Below, one piece after another: positions 1-9,891 of a stretch of DNA of 64,000 nt (its first letter is position 1; each line of letters opens with the position of its first letter). The DNA comes from Dawidia cretensis (lineage in GTDB: Bacteria; Bacteroidota; Bacteroidia; Cytophagales; Cyclobacteriaceae). The stretch is from contig NZ_JAHESE010000003.1 of NCBI RefSeq assembly GCF_018598175.1, positions 62,001 to 126,000 of the forward strand, read 5' to 3'. The notes under the pieces were generated by a model that saw only the letters and a program-made list of their open reading frames with translations, did no database searches and was not told the origin of the DNA. The translations under genes were made by a program, and so were the position numbers.

Positions 1-759
1 GGCTTCATGCGTGGAAAAAAGAACGATGGCACATGGCTCCCTGACTTTGATCCGATCGAGTGGGGTGGGCCTTTTACGGAAGGAAACGCCTGGCACTATA
101 CCTGGTCTGTCTTCCACGACGTGCAGGGGCTTGTCGATTTAATGGGGGGAGAGAAGGCCTTCGCCGCGAAGCTGGATTCATTGTTTACGATGCATTCCAG
201 GTTCAAGGTAGGCACCTATGGTCAGACGATCCACGAGATGAAGGAGATGGTGCTGGCGGAAATGGGACAATATGCTCATGGCAATCAGCCGGTTCAGCAC
301 GCACCTTATTTGTATAACTATGTTGGGCAGCCATGGAAGGCGCAGAAGCAGGTGCGTGAGATCATGACGCGTCTGTACAATGCCACAGAAAATGGATTTC
401 CCGGGGACGAAGATCAGGGCGGCATGTCGTCGTGGTATGTGCTGAGCGCATTGGGCATTTACAGTGTGTGCCCCGGCACTGATCAATATGTTATTGGTAG
501 CCCATTATTCAAGAAGGCTACTATTACCCTGGAGAATGGAAAGAAGTTTGTGATCGACGCCCGGAACAACAGCACCGATCATGTTTACATTCGTTCGGCA
601 CTGCTGAACGGGAAAGAGCATACACATAACTGGATCAATTATGGTACGATCATGGAGGGTGGCGTGTTGCAATTTGAGATGAGCGACAAACCGGCTCATG
701 AGCGTGGCACGCAGGATGGTGATAAACCTTTTTCCATATCGAAAGCGGAGAAGAGGTGA
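1..759 (+). CDS. GH92 alpha-mannosidase, C-terminal part (5' end outside window)
   Basis: This is the C-terminal 252 residues of a glycoside hydrolase family 92 exo-alpha-mannosidase, a Ca2+-dependent enzyme family that trims alpha-mannosides from N-glycans. The reading frame is open from base 1, so the start lies upstream of the window. Visible family signatures are DPIEWGGPFTEGNAWHY near the start, then YLYNYVGQPW, and the late acidic segment GDEDQGGMSSWYV that carries the catalytic-base region of GH92. It aligns by eye with the complete GH92 protein at 6416-8752 (FNYVQAPW and GNEDVGQMSAWYV), so the two are paralogs. It heads a same-strand group of glycan-degrading enzymes. Substrate linkage cannot be told from sequence. 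Confidence 0.93.
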   Translation, partial: GFMRGKKNDGTWLPDFDPIEWGGPFTEGNAWHYTWSVFHDVQGLVDLMGGEKAFAAKLDSLFTMHSRFKVGTYGQTIHEMKEMVLAEMGQYAHGNQPVQHAPYLYNYVGQPWKAQKQVREIMTRLYNATENGFPGDEDQGGMSSWYVLSALGIYSVCPGTDQYVIGSPLFKKATITLENGKKFVIDARNNSTDHVYIRSALLNGKEHTHNWINYGTIMEGGVLQFEMSDKPAHERGTQDGDKPFSISKAEKR

Positions 760-903
760 GATGTTGATGGTGCCTTTTACATAAGCGGTATATATGCAGT
801 CGGCCGGTAATGTAAAGAATGATATTTTTGATGCTTCGGATACGTTGCGGGTAGTGCTTGTGCAGTCGCTTCGTTTACGATGTCAGTAGATTAATAGTAT
901 AAC

Positions 904-2442
904 GTGAAAGTAAGATCGATTTTTAATAGGATTATCCCGGGTCGCCTCGCGACACACGGAGGCTGGATGTTTGGGATTTTGATGTTGGGGAGTGCATTGT
1001 CGGTGCGCGCGCAGCAGACGGCACAGCCCGCGCTGCGGTTTGCCGACGTGTTAACCGACAACATGGTGATCCAGCAAAACAAACCTTTTACTGTTTGGGG
1101 CAAGGCAGGCCGATTTGAACCTGTTAAGATCGAAGCAGATTGGCTAAAAACCGCAGTCGTTGTACAAGCCGACGACCACGGTGATTTTATAGGCATCATA
1201 CCGGTTCCGAAAGTGCAGCCCGGAGATTTCAGCGAGCATACGCTGCAGATATCCAGTGGTACTGTGGCGCGCGTAGTCCTTCAACATATTTTGCTTGGTG
1301 AAGTATGGTTTTGTGGTGGGCAGTCTAATATGCAATCGCCCGTGAGCGATATACTGGATGGCAAAGCGGAAGCTGCCCAGGCGGACTATAAGAACATTCG
1401 TCTTTTTAACGCGGCACTGAACTTTAGCAACACACCGCTGGACAACGTAAAGGGGCAATGGATGGCGTGTACACCACAGACGGTGGAGAAGTTTAGCGCG
1501 GTGGCGTATTTCTTTGCGCGACAATTACATATAACACTCGACGTGCCGGTGGGTGTTATCTTCTCGGGTATTGGCGCGTCGGCAGCGCAGGCGTATGTGC
1601 CGCGGGCGGTGCTGGCGGCCGATCCGTTGCTGGACTCGGCTTATCTGCAGCCCTATTTGAAAAGCGAAAAATCCCGGGAGGTCATAGACGGTGGTTTTTC
1701 GTTTGAGAAGGTCACGCGACCATTTCTGTTGTATAATGCAATGATCCATCCGTTTGTAAAACTGTCTATTCGTGGCTTTTGCTGGTATCAGGGAGAATCT
1801 AACCGGAATGAGCGCGGTGGCTATACGCATTTGATGCATACACTCATTCAAAGCTGGCGGTCTAATTTCGGCCAGGGTGAGCTGCCATTTTACTTTGTAC
1901 AGGTGGCGCCGTTTTTCTGGGACCAGGAGAATCCCGACCTGGCGGACTATGCTTTCTTTCGTGAGGCGCAAGCCAATATTTTGAGACTCAATAATACAGG
2001 TATGGTGCTGACGATGGATGTGGGCGAAGCAAAGGATTTGCATCCGAAGAATAAAAAGCCGGTGGGCATACGCCTTGCGCTGACGGCGTTGCACCAAACG
2101 TATAACCGATTGTCGGTGGTATATCAGGGTCCACAGATGAAGACAGTAGGATTTGAGAAGGGGACTGCCATTGTGACATATATACCGGAGACCATCGCCG
2201 GGGGATTAAAAACGAAAGACGGCGCTTCGCCTAAGTTCTTTTCGCTCGCGGGAGAAGATGGTAAGTTTTATGCGGCGGAAGCCGCTATTGTTGGGGATCA
2301 GGTGAAGGTAAGCTCCTCTAAGGTCAAACGACCTGTGGCGCTGCGGTATGCTTTTACTAATTATGCGGTGACTAATTTTGAGAATGGTAACGGCTTGCCG
2401 GCGGTGCCTTTTCGAACAGATTCGTGGCGTGAACAGAAGTGA
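904..2442 (+). CDS. Sialate O-acetylesterase-like SGNH esterase
   Basis: A 512-residue predicted exported esterase of the sialate O-acetylesterase (SASA/DUF303) type, which removes acetyl groups from sialic acid or other glycans. The nucleophile motif GQSNM lies at about residues 139-143, and WYQGESN near residue 295 is a second family block. The start used is GTG at 904, which gives a positively charged n-region before the hydrophobic stretch ending ALSVRAQQ. An in-frame ATG at 967 is the alternative but would leave a signal peptide without an N-terminal charge. The stop lies one base before the ATG of the next gene, which suggests an operon with the mannosidases and a role in deacetylating host or plant glycans. 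The acetylated substrate is not known. Confidence 0.85.
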   Translation: MKVRSIFNRIIPGRLATHGGWMFGILMLGSALSVRAQQTAQPALRFADVLTDNMVIQQNKPFTVWGKAGRFEPVKIEADWLKTAVVVQADDHGDFIGIIPVPKVQPGDFSEHTLQISSGTVARVVLQHILLGEVWFCGGQSNMQSPVSDILDGKAEAAQADYKNIRLFNAALNFSNTPLDNVKGQWMACTPQTVEKFSAVAYFFARQLHITLDVPVGVIFSGIGASAAQAYVPRAVLAADPLLDSAYLQPYLKSEKSREVIDGGFSFEKVTRPFLLYNAMIHPFVKLSIRGFCWYQGESNRNERGGYTHLMHTLIQSWRSNFGQGELPFYFVQVAPFFWDQENPDLADYAFFREAQANILRLNNTGMVLTMDVGEAKDLHPKNKKPVGIRLALTALHQTYNRLSVVYQGPQMKTVGFEKGTAIVTYIPETIAGGLKTKDGASPKFFSLAGEDGKFYAAEAAIVGDQVKVSSSKVKRPVALRYAFTNYAVTNFENGNGLPAVPFRTDSWREQK

Positions 2443-2443
2443 T

Positions 2444-5002
2444 ATGATGACGCGTGGTATAAAACTGTTGGTTGTTGCGGGGCTTTGCCTGGTATTTGGC
2501 ATGGGGGTGACCCGTGCGCAGACAGCTTACTTTGTTGACGGGTATCATGGAGGTGTGTATGGACATTATCCGCGGTGGCAAACGCGGTTTATGGTTGAGC
2601 AACTGCAGAAGCATCCGGAATGGAGCGTTAACCTGGAGATTGAACCGGAGACATGGGACTCGGTAAAGGTGTATGACCCGGCGGCGTATTCGGCATTTAA
2701 AGATGCGTTGCAAGATCCGGCGATTCGTGAGCGGGTTGAATTTGTGAACCCGGCGTATGGCCAGGCTTATTTGTTCAATATTACGGGTGAGAGTGTGATC
2801 CGGCAGCTCTCTTACGGCATTAAAAAGACGAGGGAACATTTTCCGTCTGTTGACTTTCGTACGTATAGCTCGGAGGAGCCATGCTTCACGAGCGCCTTGC
2901 CGCAAATTCTGAAGTCGTTTGGGTTTAGGTATGCTTCTTTAAAGAATCCTAATACTTGCTGGGGTGGCTATACGCGGGCGCATGGCACGGGTGTTGTAAA
3001 TTGGATTGGTCCTGATGGTACGGGTATTCCGACGGTGCCGCGTTATCGATGTGAGCAGCTACTTCCGGGTTCGACCTGGCAGACAATGGCGTGGGGGAAT
3101 TCGCAAGAATATATTGCAGCTTGTTTTCGAGACAATATTGCCTCGCCGGTGGGCATGTGCTTGCAAGACGCGGGCTGGCGTGGTGGCCCCTGGTTGGGGG
3201 TAGCGAAGCCGACCTATCAGCCTTCGCTGTATACTACCTGGCGGAATTATTTTGCCATGGTTGGGACTTCTACGCTCAACGACTCGTGGCGCGTAAGCCA
3301 GGAGGATATGCAGGTGAGCCTGGTATGGGGTTCGCAGGTATTGCAGCGGTTGGCACAGCAGGTGCGGGTTGCTGAGAATAAAATTGTGATGGCTGAGAAA
3401 ATCGCTACGCTGCGCGCGCTCGAGGGGGACACGGCGTATCCGAACAAAGTGTTTGATAGCGCCTGGCGCACCTTACTGTTGGCACAGCATCATGATTGCT
3501 GGATTGTTCCGTATAACGGGAAGCCTGGACATACCTGGGCGGATATGACGCGGGATTGGACGGCATTTACTGTCCATACCAGTGACTCTATTGTAGGGAC
3601 TTCTGCCTTGAAAGAAGTACGTGCAGCGGGGCAGTATATTCGGGTGTTCAATACAACGGCTTCCGATCGATATGAGCTTGTTTCAGTTCCACTCGCTTCC
3701 GGTGTTGATGTGCGCTCGTGGGGTATTCACGATGAGCATGGCGACTGGGTAGATTCCCAGCCTATCGGGAACGAGCATGGAAAATTGTCGTTCCTGGCGC
3801 GTGTTCCTGCCGTTGGCTACGCAACGTATCAGGTTAACACAAGGAAGCCGAGTGCGGCTAAAGGGAAGCATGTTTCCGTTAGCAAGGATAAAAAGTATGT
3901 TGTCGATACGCACTTTTATCGTCTTGTTATCGATCCGGCCCGTGGTGGTGTTATAACAAGCCTGAAGGCAAAGACCTTAAAGAATAAAGAGTTTGTAGAC
4001 GCCAAACATGAAAGAAGCTTTAACGAGCTGCGGGGCTTTTTCTATGAGGAGAATGCTTTCCTGTCGAGCACGGACAAGCCCGCCACTGTGAGCGTATTGG
4101 AAGATGGCCCTTTGCAAACGCGATTGCAAATTGTAGGACAGATTGGCGCGCATCCGTTTCGTCAAGTGGTGACATTATATCAGCATGATCCGAAAATAGA
4201 TTTCGACTTGACGATCGACTGGAAGGGGAATCCTGGGATTGGTAAGTATTCACAGGCCCGGGATTTTAAAGCAGAGAATCCGGAGAAGGCGTTTTACGAT
4301 GATCGGTATAAGTTGTTAGCGCTGTTTCCGACATCGTTTGGGAAAGCCAGGATCTATAAAGATGCGCCGTTTGACGTAACTGAAAGCAGATTGGAGAATA
4401 CGTACTTTGATCGCTGGGATAGTATTAAAAACAATGTCGTGCTCCGCTGGGTAGATGCGGAGGACGCTTCCGGGGGCTATGGCATGACCTTGCTGACGGA
4501 TCACACGACCAGCTATGTTTCGGGTGAGGGTCATTCCCTGGCGTTGACGTTGCAGTATTCAGGCACGGCGTTGTGGGGAATGAATTATAAGATTGAAGGC
4601 CCTTCACAGATTCAGTATGCTTTGGTGCCGCATGCACAGAAATGGGATGCTGCCGGCGTTAGTGAGACGGCGACGCGTTGGAATGAGCCGTTGGTGCCGG
4701 TGTTGTTGGATAAGAAGCCGGTGTCATGGAGTAAGTCGTGGCTAACGCTCAGCAAGGGCTGGGAGTTGACTTCACTGCAGATGGACGGTGACGATGTGTT
4801 TCTGAGAATCTTTAACGCTTCGTCTAAAGAGGCGTCGGGGTCGGCTGTTGTCCATACCATCATACGGGAGGCCAGTCAAATTGAGCTCGATGGTGATGTA
4901 CGGAAAATGCTGCCAGTTTTTGTTACGGGTGGCAAAAGCACCGTGGCGCTGACGGTACCACAGTTTGGAATTTGTACTATTAAAATGAAATTATCCAAGT
5001 AA
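2444..5002 (+). CDS. GH38-like alpha-mannosidase family protein with variant metal site
   Basis: An 852-residue secreted protein with a signal peptide ending near TRAQ. Layout matches GH38 alpha-mannosidases: an N-terminal (beta/alpha)7-type domain, a middle helical part, and a large C-terminal beta-rich region from about residue 450. The family motif AQHHD is present as QHHDCW at about residue 346, which fits the zinc-binding His-Asp. Two other canonical sites differ. The N-terminal H-x-D zinc motif appears as FVDGYHGG at about residues 27-34, and the usual nucleophile segment (QIDPFG type) appears as SSEEPCF near residue 141. It is therefore either a divergent GH38 branch or a non-classical hydrolase. 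Start is ATG 2444, or 2447, directly after the previous stop. Neighbours (GH92, esterases) support a mannose-glycan role. Confidence 0.75.
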   Translation: MMTRGIKLLVVAGLCLVFGMGVTRAQTAYFVDGYHGGVYGHYPRWQTRFMVEQLQKHPEWSVNLEIEPETWDSVKVYDPAAYSAFKDALQDPAIRERVEFVNPAYGQAYLFNITGESVIRQLSYGIKKTREHFPSVDFRTYSSEEPCFTSALPQILKSFGFRYASLKNPNTCWGGYTRAHGTGVVNWIGPDGTGIPTVPRYRCEQLLPGSTWQTMAWGNSQEYIAACFRDNIASPVGMCLQDAGWRGGPWLGVAKPTYQPSLYTTWRNYFAMVGTSTLNDSWRVSQEDMQVSLVWGSQVLQRLAQQVRVAENKIVMAEKIATLRALEGDTAYPNKVFDSAWRTLLLAQHHDCWIVPYNGKPGHTWADMTRDWTAFTVHTSDSIVGTSALKEVRAAGQYIRVFNTTASDRYELVSVPLASGVDVRSWGIHDEHGDWVDSQPIGNEHGKLSFLARVPAVGYATYQVNTRKPSAAKGKHVSVSKDKKYVVDTHFYRLVIDPARGGVITSLKAKTLKNKEFVDAKHERSFNELRGFFYEENAFLSSTDKPATVSVLEDGPLQTRLQIVGQIGAHPFRQVVTLYQHDPKIDFDLTIDWKGNPGIGKYSQARDFKAENPEKAFYDDRYKLLALFPTSFGKARIYKDAPFDVTESRLENTYFDRWDSIKNNVVLRWVDAEDASGGYGMTLLTDHTTSYVSGEGHSLALTLQYSGTALWGMNYKIEGPSQIQYALVPHAQKWDAAGVSETATRWNEPLVPVLLDKKPVSWSKSWLTLSKGWELTSLQMDGDDVFLRIFNASSKEASGSAVVHTIIREASQIELDGDVRKMLPVFVTGGKSTVALTVPQFGICTIKMKLSK

Positions 5003-5006
5003 GTAT

Positions 5007-6407
5007 ATGCAGCGTTTGAAAGATATTTTACTCGCCGGTCTCCTCCTGGGCAGTGCTCTGATGACCGACGCTCAGTCCCTTCAAAAATTTCCCGCCGGTA
5101 GTAAGGTAGCATTTGTGGGCAATAGTATTACCGAAGCAGGGTATTATGAATCGTATATATGGTTGTACTATATGACGCGGTTTCCGGGCGAGCGGATCGA
5201 GGTGATGAACGTCGGTATCGGCGGTAATACGATAAAGGACATCGCTGCACGCTTTGATGAAGACGTGGTCAAGCGAAATCCGTCGGCCATCGTGCTGACA
5301 TTTGGTATGAATGACTCGGGTTATTTTGAGTATAATGGTGCCGAACCCGAGAAGGAGGCAGACAAGAAGGTTGCTGCTTCGCGCGAGGGCTTTCTTCCAT
5401 TGGTAGAGAAGTTAAAAGCGCTTCCGGCTCAAAAGATCATGATGTCATCGTCGCCGTATGACGAGACGATGAAAAACAAAGACAACTATTTCCCGGGTAA
5501 GAGCAAGGCGATGGAGCGCATCATTGCTTTTCAAAAGGAAGCTGCCTCGGCGAATCGGTGGTCGTTCGTTGATCTGTTCTATCCCATGCAGCAGATCAAC
5601 CTGGAAGGGCAGAAAAGCAACCCGGAGTTTACGATTGTTGGCAAGGACCGGATCCACCCTGGTAACGGTGGACACCTGGTGATGGCCTACCTGTTCCTGA
5701 AAGCGCAGGGTTTAGCCGGTGTGCCGCTGGCGGAAGTAGAGGTAGACGCTAAGAAGAAGGTTGTTAAGAAAAGTGCGGGTGCCGATGTAAGTAGCCTTAC
5801 CGTGGCGAATGGCGTGTCGTTTGATTACCTGGCGAAGGCGTTGCCTTTTCCGGTTGATTCAGCTTCGCGTATGTGGGGAAGTGATCAAAAGCAATCTGAT
5901 GCGCTGGCGGTAGTTCCGTTTATACAGGACTTTAATCAGGAACTGTTGCGTGTGACCGGTCTAACGGCGGCACAGTATGAATTGAAGATTGACGGCAACG
6001 TGATGGGTACGTGGAAGAAGGAAGAGCTTGCGGCAGGTATCAATCTTGCCCTGGTCGTAAAAACGCCTCAGTATAAGCAAGCGGTGCAGGTAGCAAACCT
6101 TAATCAGGCGCGTAAAGAATTTGAGAGCAAATTGCGCGACTATTACGGCCTGGAGTTTATTTTCTTCCAGCCTCGCGGCATGCTGTTTCAAGATGATCAG
6201 GCTGCCTACGATCTTGTCAGTAAACAAGCAAAGAAGGATTGGGTTGTTGGCGGGAAGATTGGTGCGTATGAAAGTCTTCGATTCCCGGAAGTACGCCAGT
6301 CGTATGTGAACCAAATGAAGTTGCTGGTAGATATGATTTATGATATGAATAAACCCAAGAGTCACCGGATCGAAGTTGCGGCGTTGGGTACAGGAAAAAC
6401 AAAATAG
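5007..6407 (+). CDS. SGNH/GDSL hydrolase family protein, exported
   Basis: A 466-residue protein with a signal peptide (hydrophobic segment to about residue 23, ending TDAQ). SGNH blocks are all visible: FVGNSITEAG (nucleophile Ser at residue 40), GIGGNT near residue 72, LTFGMND near residue 100, and DRIHPGNGGH near residue 213, carrying the catalytic Asp and His. The N-terminal 240 residues form the hydrolase; the remaining 220 residues are an extra region with no motif I recognise. Such enzymes in polysaccharide-degrading loci often act as carbohydrate acetyl-esterases. The gene starts four bases after the GH38-like gene and ends eight bases before the GH92 gene, so co-transcription is likely. 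Substrate unknown. Confidence 0.85.
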   Translation: MQRLKDILLAGLLLGSALMTDAQSLQKFPAGSKVAFVGNSITEAGYYESYIWLYYMTRFPGERIEVMNVGIGGNTIKDIAARFDEDVVKRNPSAIVLTFGMNDSGYFEYNGAEPEKEADKKVAASREGFLPLVEKLKALPAQKIMMSSSPYDETMKNKDNYFPGKSKAMERIIAFQKEAASANRWSFVDLFYPMQQINLEGQKSNPEFTIVGKDRIHPGNGGHLVMAYLFLKAQGLAGVPLAEVEVDAKKKVVKKSAGADVSSLTVANGVSFDYLAKALPFPVDSASRMWGSDQKQSDALAVVPFIQDFNQELLRVTGLTAAQYELKIDGNVMGTWKKEELAAGINLALVVKTPQYKQAVQVANLNQARKEFESKLRDYYGLEFIFFQPRGMLFQDDQAAYDLVSKQAKKDWVVGGKIGAYESLRFPEVRQSYVNQMKLLVDMIYDMNKPKSHRIEVAALGTGKTK

Positions 6408-6415
6408 AAAGAGTT

Positions 6416-8752
6416 ATGGGACGGATAGCGCAATGGTGTTTTGTGATTACACTGCTGGTTGGTTGTAAGTCAGCTTCAACACCGGATACAGCCGAGGACT
6501 TACCGGCTGGATATGTAAGGCCTTTTATCGGAGCCAGTACCAGTACGGGTAAGGCAGGGACATACCATGGACTCGGAAAGACCTTTCCGGGGGCCACGAC
6601 GCCGTATGGGTTGGTGCAGGTGAGCCCCAATACTATCACGGGTGGTGACAATGGGTCCGGCTATAGTTACGAGCATACTACGATCGAAGGCTTTGCGTTT
6701 ACGCAGATGAGCGGAATTGGTTGGTATGGCGACTTGGGTAACTTTTTAGTGATGCCTACCACCGGTAAGCTCAAGACCAGTCGTGGTAAAGAAGGTGGTC
6801 CAAATACTGGGTATCGCTCACACTATGCGAAGGATCAGGAACAGGCCTCGGCCGGGTATTATTCGACATTGTTAAGTGACTATAACGTTCGGGCCGAGGC
6901 GACGGCAGCACCGCACAGCGGGATGTTGCGGTTTACCTTTCCGAAACACGATCAGGCACGTATTCAAATCGATCTTGCCCGGCGGGTAGGCGGTACGTCC
7001 GTGCGACAGTATATAAAGGTGGTGGATGATCATACCATTAAAGGTTGGATGCAGTGCACGCCTGACGGCGGCGGATGGGGGAACGGTGATGGCCACGCAA
7101 ACTACACGGTTTATTTCTACGCCCAGTTCAGTAAGCCTTTTCAGAAATTTGGTGTATGGCGTGCTGACATCCCGGACTCCTGGACGCGCAAGCGTGAAGA
7201 TGTTGAAAGCGACCGGTATCAGCAACGGGTGGCAGAAGCGGTGGTGTTAGATTCGGCCACCGAAGTGGAGGGTAAACACCTGGGTTTCTTTAGCGAGTTC
7301 CCGAGCACGACAAACGAGCAGGTTATGCTCCGGTCCGGTATTTCGTTTGTGAGCATGGAAGGCGCGCAGAAAAACCTGGAGTCTGAGATTGCGGATTGGA
7401 ATTTTGACGCGGTGCACCAGCGCGCAGTGGATGCGTGGAATGCTGCCTTGGGCAAAATGACTGTGAGCGGTGGTACGGATGACGAGAAGTCTATCTTTTA
7501 TACCGCCCTTTATCACACCATGATCGACCCGCGGGCATCCTCCGATGTCGATGGAAGCTTTACGGGGGGTGATGGGAAGGTGCACCAGGCATCGGGGTAT
7601 AATCGCCGGACGATTTTTAGTGGCTGGGATGTGTTCCGCAGCCAGTTTCCGTTGCAGACCATTATCAATCCATCGCTGGTGAACGATATGTCTAATTCTC
7701 TGATCGCGCTGGCGCATGAATCCAATCATGACTACCTGGAGCGTTGGGAACTGCTGAATGCTTATAGTGGCTGTATGATCGGCAATCCGGCCATCTCGGT
7801 TATGGCCGATTCGTACAATAAGGGCATCCTGAAGGTGGATGACAAGGCGTTGCTCGACCTGGCGGTAAAGACAAGCGAACGGTTTGGCAATGGTGATAAA
7901 GGTTATTTCTACCAGTCGTTGGGGATTTCCAACACGCTGGAGTATGCATATACCGAATGGTGCACGGGTATATTGGCATCTAAAATGGGCAAGGACAGCC
8001 TGGCGAAGGTTTACCTGGCGAAAGGACAAAATTACCGTAACATTTTTGACGACTCGGTAAAGTGGTTTCGGCCACGGAAGGAGGATGGTACGTGGGAGGC
8101 ATGGCCTAAAGAAGGGCGTTTGAAGGAGTGGCTTGGTTCGATTGAAAGTAACCCGTATCAGCAAGGTTGGTTTGTGCCGCAGGATATACCGGGTATGGTG
8201 GCCCTTATGGGGGGAAATGCAAAGGTAAAGGACGATCTGGTTCAGTTTTTTGAGCAGGCACCTAAGGATTTTCTCTGGAATCTATATTACAACCACGCCA
8301 ACGAGCCGGTGCATCACGTTCCTTTCCTGTTCAACTATGTACAAGCGCCGTGGCTTACGCAAAAGTGGACGCGGGAGATTTGCGCCCGGGCGTATAACAA
8401 TTCGGTGGAAGGGCTGGTGGGCAATGAGGATGTAGGGCAGATGTCGGCCTGGTATGTGCTGGCGGCGTCGGGATTGTACCAGGTGTGTCCGGGGAAGAGT
8501 CAGTATGATATTACCAGCCCGGTTTTTGACAAAGTATCGATTGCGTTGGATCCAACATATTATTCAGGCAAGCAGTTTATCATTTTAGCGGAGAACAATG
8601 GCCCGACCAATGTCTATATTCAGCGCGCTACGTTAAATGGTGCCGACTATAATAAGACTTTTATTGACTTCGCTGATATTGTGAAAGGTGGCGAGCTGCG
8701 CCTGGTGATGGGGGATAAGCCCAACGAACATTTTGGGTCTGATACACGCTAG
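6416..8752 (+). CDS. GH92 family alpha-mannosidase, lipoprotein
   Basis: A complete 778-residue GH92 exo-alpha-mannosidase. The N-terminus has a lipoprotein signal with lipobox LVGC (Cys near residue 18), so the enzyme is predicted to be membrane-anchored. Family signatures include YEHTTIEGFAFTQMSGIG, an N-terminal domain block; FSGWDVFRSQFPL near residue 400, part of the (alpha/alpha)6 barrel; and GNEDVGQMSAWYVLA near the C-terminus with the catalytic acidic residues. Length is typical of Bacteroidota GH92 proteins. It is a paralog of the partial GH92 at the window start. It lies eight bases after the SGNH hydrolase gene and is the last enzyme of the run before a LacI regulator. Linkage specificity cannot be inferred. 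Confidence 0.95.
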   Translation: MGRIAQWCFVITLLVGCKSASTPDTAEDLPAGYVRPFIGASTSTGKAGTYHGLGKTFPGATTPYGLVQVSPNTITGGDNGSGYSYEHTTIEGFAFTQMSGIGWYGDLGNFLVMPTTGKLKTSRGKEGGPNTGYRSHYAKDQEQASAGYYSTLLSDYNVRAEATAAPHSGMLRFTFPKHDQARIQIDLARRVGGTSVRQYIKVVDDHTIKGWMQCTPDGGGWGNGDGHANYTVYFYAQFSKPFQKFGVWRADIPDSWTRKREDVESDRYQQRVAEAVVLDSATEVEGKHLGFFSEFPSTTNEQVMLRSGISFVSMEGAQKNLESEIADWNFDAVHQRAVDAWNAALGKMTVSGGTDDEKSIFYTALYHTMIDPRASSDVDGSFTGGDGKVHQASGYNRRTIFSGWDVFRSQFPLQTIINPSLVNDMSNSLIALAHESNHDYLERWELLNAYSGCMIGNPAISVMADSYNKGILKVDDKALLDLAVKTSERFGNGDKGYFYQSLGISNTLEYAYTEWCTGILASKMGKDSLAKVYLAKGQNYRNIFDDSVKWFRPRKEDGTWEAWPKEGRLKEWLGSIESNPYQQGWFVPQDIPGMVALMGGNAKVKDDLVQFFEQAPKDFLWNLYYNHANEPVHHVPFLFNYVQAPWLTQKWTREICARAYNNSVEGLVGNEDVGQMSAWYVLAASGLYQVCPGKSQYDITSPVFDKVSIALDPTYYSGKQFIILAENNGPTNVYIQRATLNGADYNKTFIDFADIVKGGELRLVMGDKPNEHFGSDTR

Positions 8753-8828
8753 GGAATGCGTGATGTCAACTTAATTTATATTTTTGACTGGTAAAGGCCC
8801 CTGACTATGTATCAAGGGAATAAATGTC

Positions 8829-9839
8829 ATGAAAAAAGTTAGGCCGTCCATTGGAGATTTAGCGAAGAAGCTGAGCGTTTCAAAAACGGCGGTCTCGATC
8901 ATTTTGAACGGTGAGGCGCAGGCTAGCCGGTTTAGCGACAAGTTGATCAAGCGGGTACGGAGCGCGGCGGAGAAGTCGGGCTATCACCCTAATCTGTTTG
9001 CGCAGGGTTTGCGGACGGGCAAGATCAATATTGTCGGTCTGATGGTGGAAGATATCTCCAACCCTTTCTACGCCAGTATCGCCAAACGGATCGAAGAGAA
9101 GGTCTATCAAAACGGCTATAAGATTGCTTATTGCAGTACGGAGAACGACAAACAGCGTGGCAAGGAGTTTCTGTCGATGTTTACCACAATGGGGGTCGAT
9201 GGTTGTATTATCGCCCCTACGCGCGGGATGGAGAAAGAGATCAAGGAGATGGTCGACAGCGGCATGAACGTTGTGCTCTTTGACCGGAAGTTTGGCAATA
9301 AGGCGACGGACTCCGTTATGGTGGACAACCGGGGCGGTATGTACGAAGCGGTGAAACATTTAATTGACCGTGGTTTTACCAATATTGGCCTGGTGGCGCT
9401 GGCACTGGATAAGCCGGAGAAGGAGGACCGCGTGATTGGGTATAACGAGGCTATTGCCGATCATGGTCTGACGCCCTATGTTTTTCCGTTACCCTTTCGC
9501 GAACACTACCTGAGCTATGTGGAGGAGATCGAGGCTTTCCTGGACAAGAATCGCCAGTTAGATGCGGTGGTGTTTGGTACGAACTATTTAGGCATCAGCG
9601 GTCTGCAGGCCATCAGCCGGTTGGAGTTGAAGATTCCAGATGATATTGCCGTGGTGTCGTTCGATGACCACGATCTTTTCCGGGTTTATAAGCCCAATAT
9701 TACCGTTGTTGCACAACCTATTGAAGAGATTGCTCAGACGGCGATCGATACGTTGCTGGCGCGTATGCAAAATAGCGAGCAGTCACCTATCAAGAATATC
9801 ATTCTGCCCACGCTTCTTATTGCCAGAAATTCCTCCTGA
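8829..9839 (+). CDS. LacI/GalR family transcriptional regulator
   Basis: A 336-residue LacI-type repressor. The N-terminal helix-turn-helix reads SIGDLAKKLSVSKTAVSIIL (about residues 7-26) with the hinge region following, and the periplasmic-binding-like effector domain starts at INIVGLMVEDISNPF near residue 60. Motifs DDIAVVSFDDHDLF and VAQPIEEIAQTA are typical of the C-terminal half. It sits 76 bases after the GH92 gene and upstream of a sugar porter, so it probably controls the mannoside locus in response to a sugar. It is clearly paralogous to the LacI protein at 11224-12255: both share RTGK-NI-GLMVEDIS and the segment around YCSTEN. Operator sequence could not be identified by eye. Confidence 0.93.
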   Translation: MKKVRPSIGDLAKKLSVSKTAVSIILNGEAQASRFSDKLIKRVRSAAEKSGYHPNLFAQGLRTGKINIVGLMVEDISNPFYASIAKRIEEKVYQNGYKIAYCSTENDKQRGKEFLSMFTTMGVDGCIIAPTRGMEKEIKEMVDSGMNVVLFDRKFGNKATDSVMVDNRGGMYEAVKHLIDRGFTNIGLVALALDKPEKEDRVIGYNEAIADHGLTPYVFPLPFREHYLSYVEEIEAFLDKNRQLDAVVFGTNYLGISGLQAISRLELKIPDDIAVVSFDDHDLFRVYKPNITVVAQPIEEIAQTAIDTLLARMQNSEQSPIKNIILPTLLIARNSS

Positions 9840-9854
9840 CGCCGGCCGCAACCG

Positions 9855-9883
9855 TTGAATTACCCTGAAAGGCCCGTATCTTG
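9855..9883 (+). promoter_or_regulatory. Candidate Bacteroidota-type promoter before the sugar porter
   Basis: TTG at 9855-9857, exactly 19 bases, then TATCTTG at 9877-9883. This fits the Bacteroidota -33/-7 pattern (TTTG-N19-TAnnTTTG) with one mismatch. The porter ATG at 9892 is only eight bases beyond it, so the transcript would have almost no leader. Confidence 0.45.
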
Positions 9884-9891
9884 TATGTACT

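Noticed and set aside
7247-8164. A 305-residue open frame on the minus strand
   Set aside because: It lies entirely inside the GH92 gene on the other strand and has a basic, His/Arg-rich composition without any family motif, as expected of an antisense shadow.
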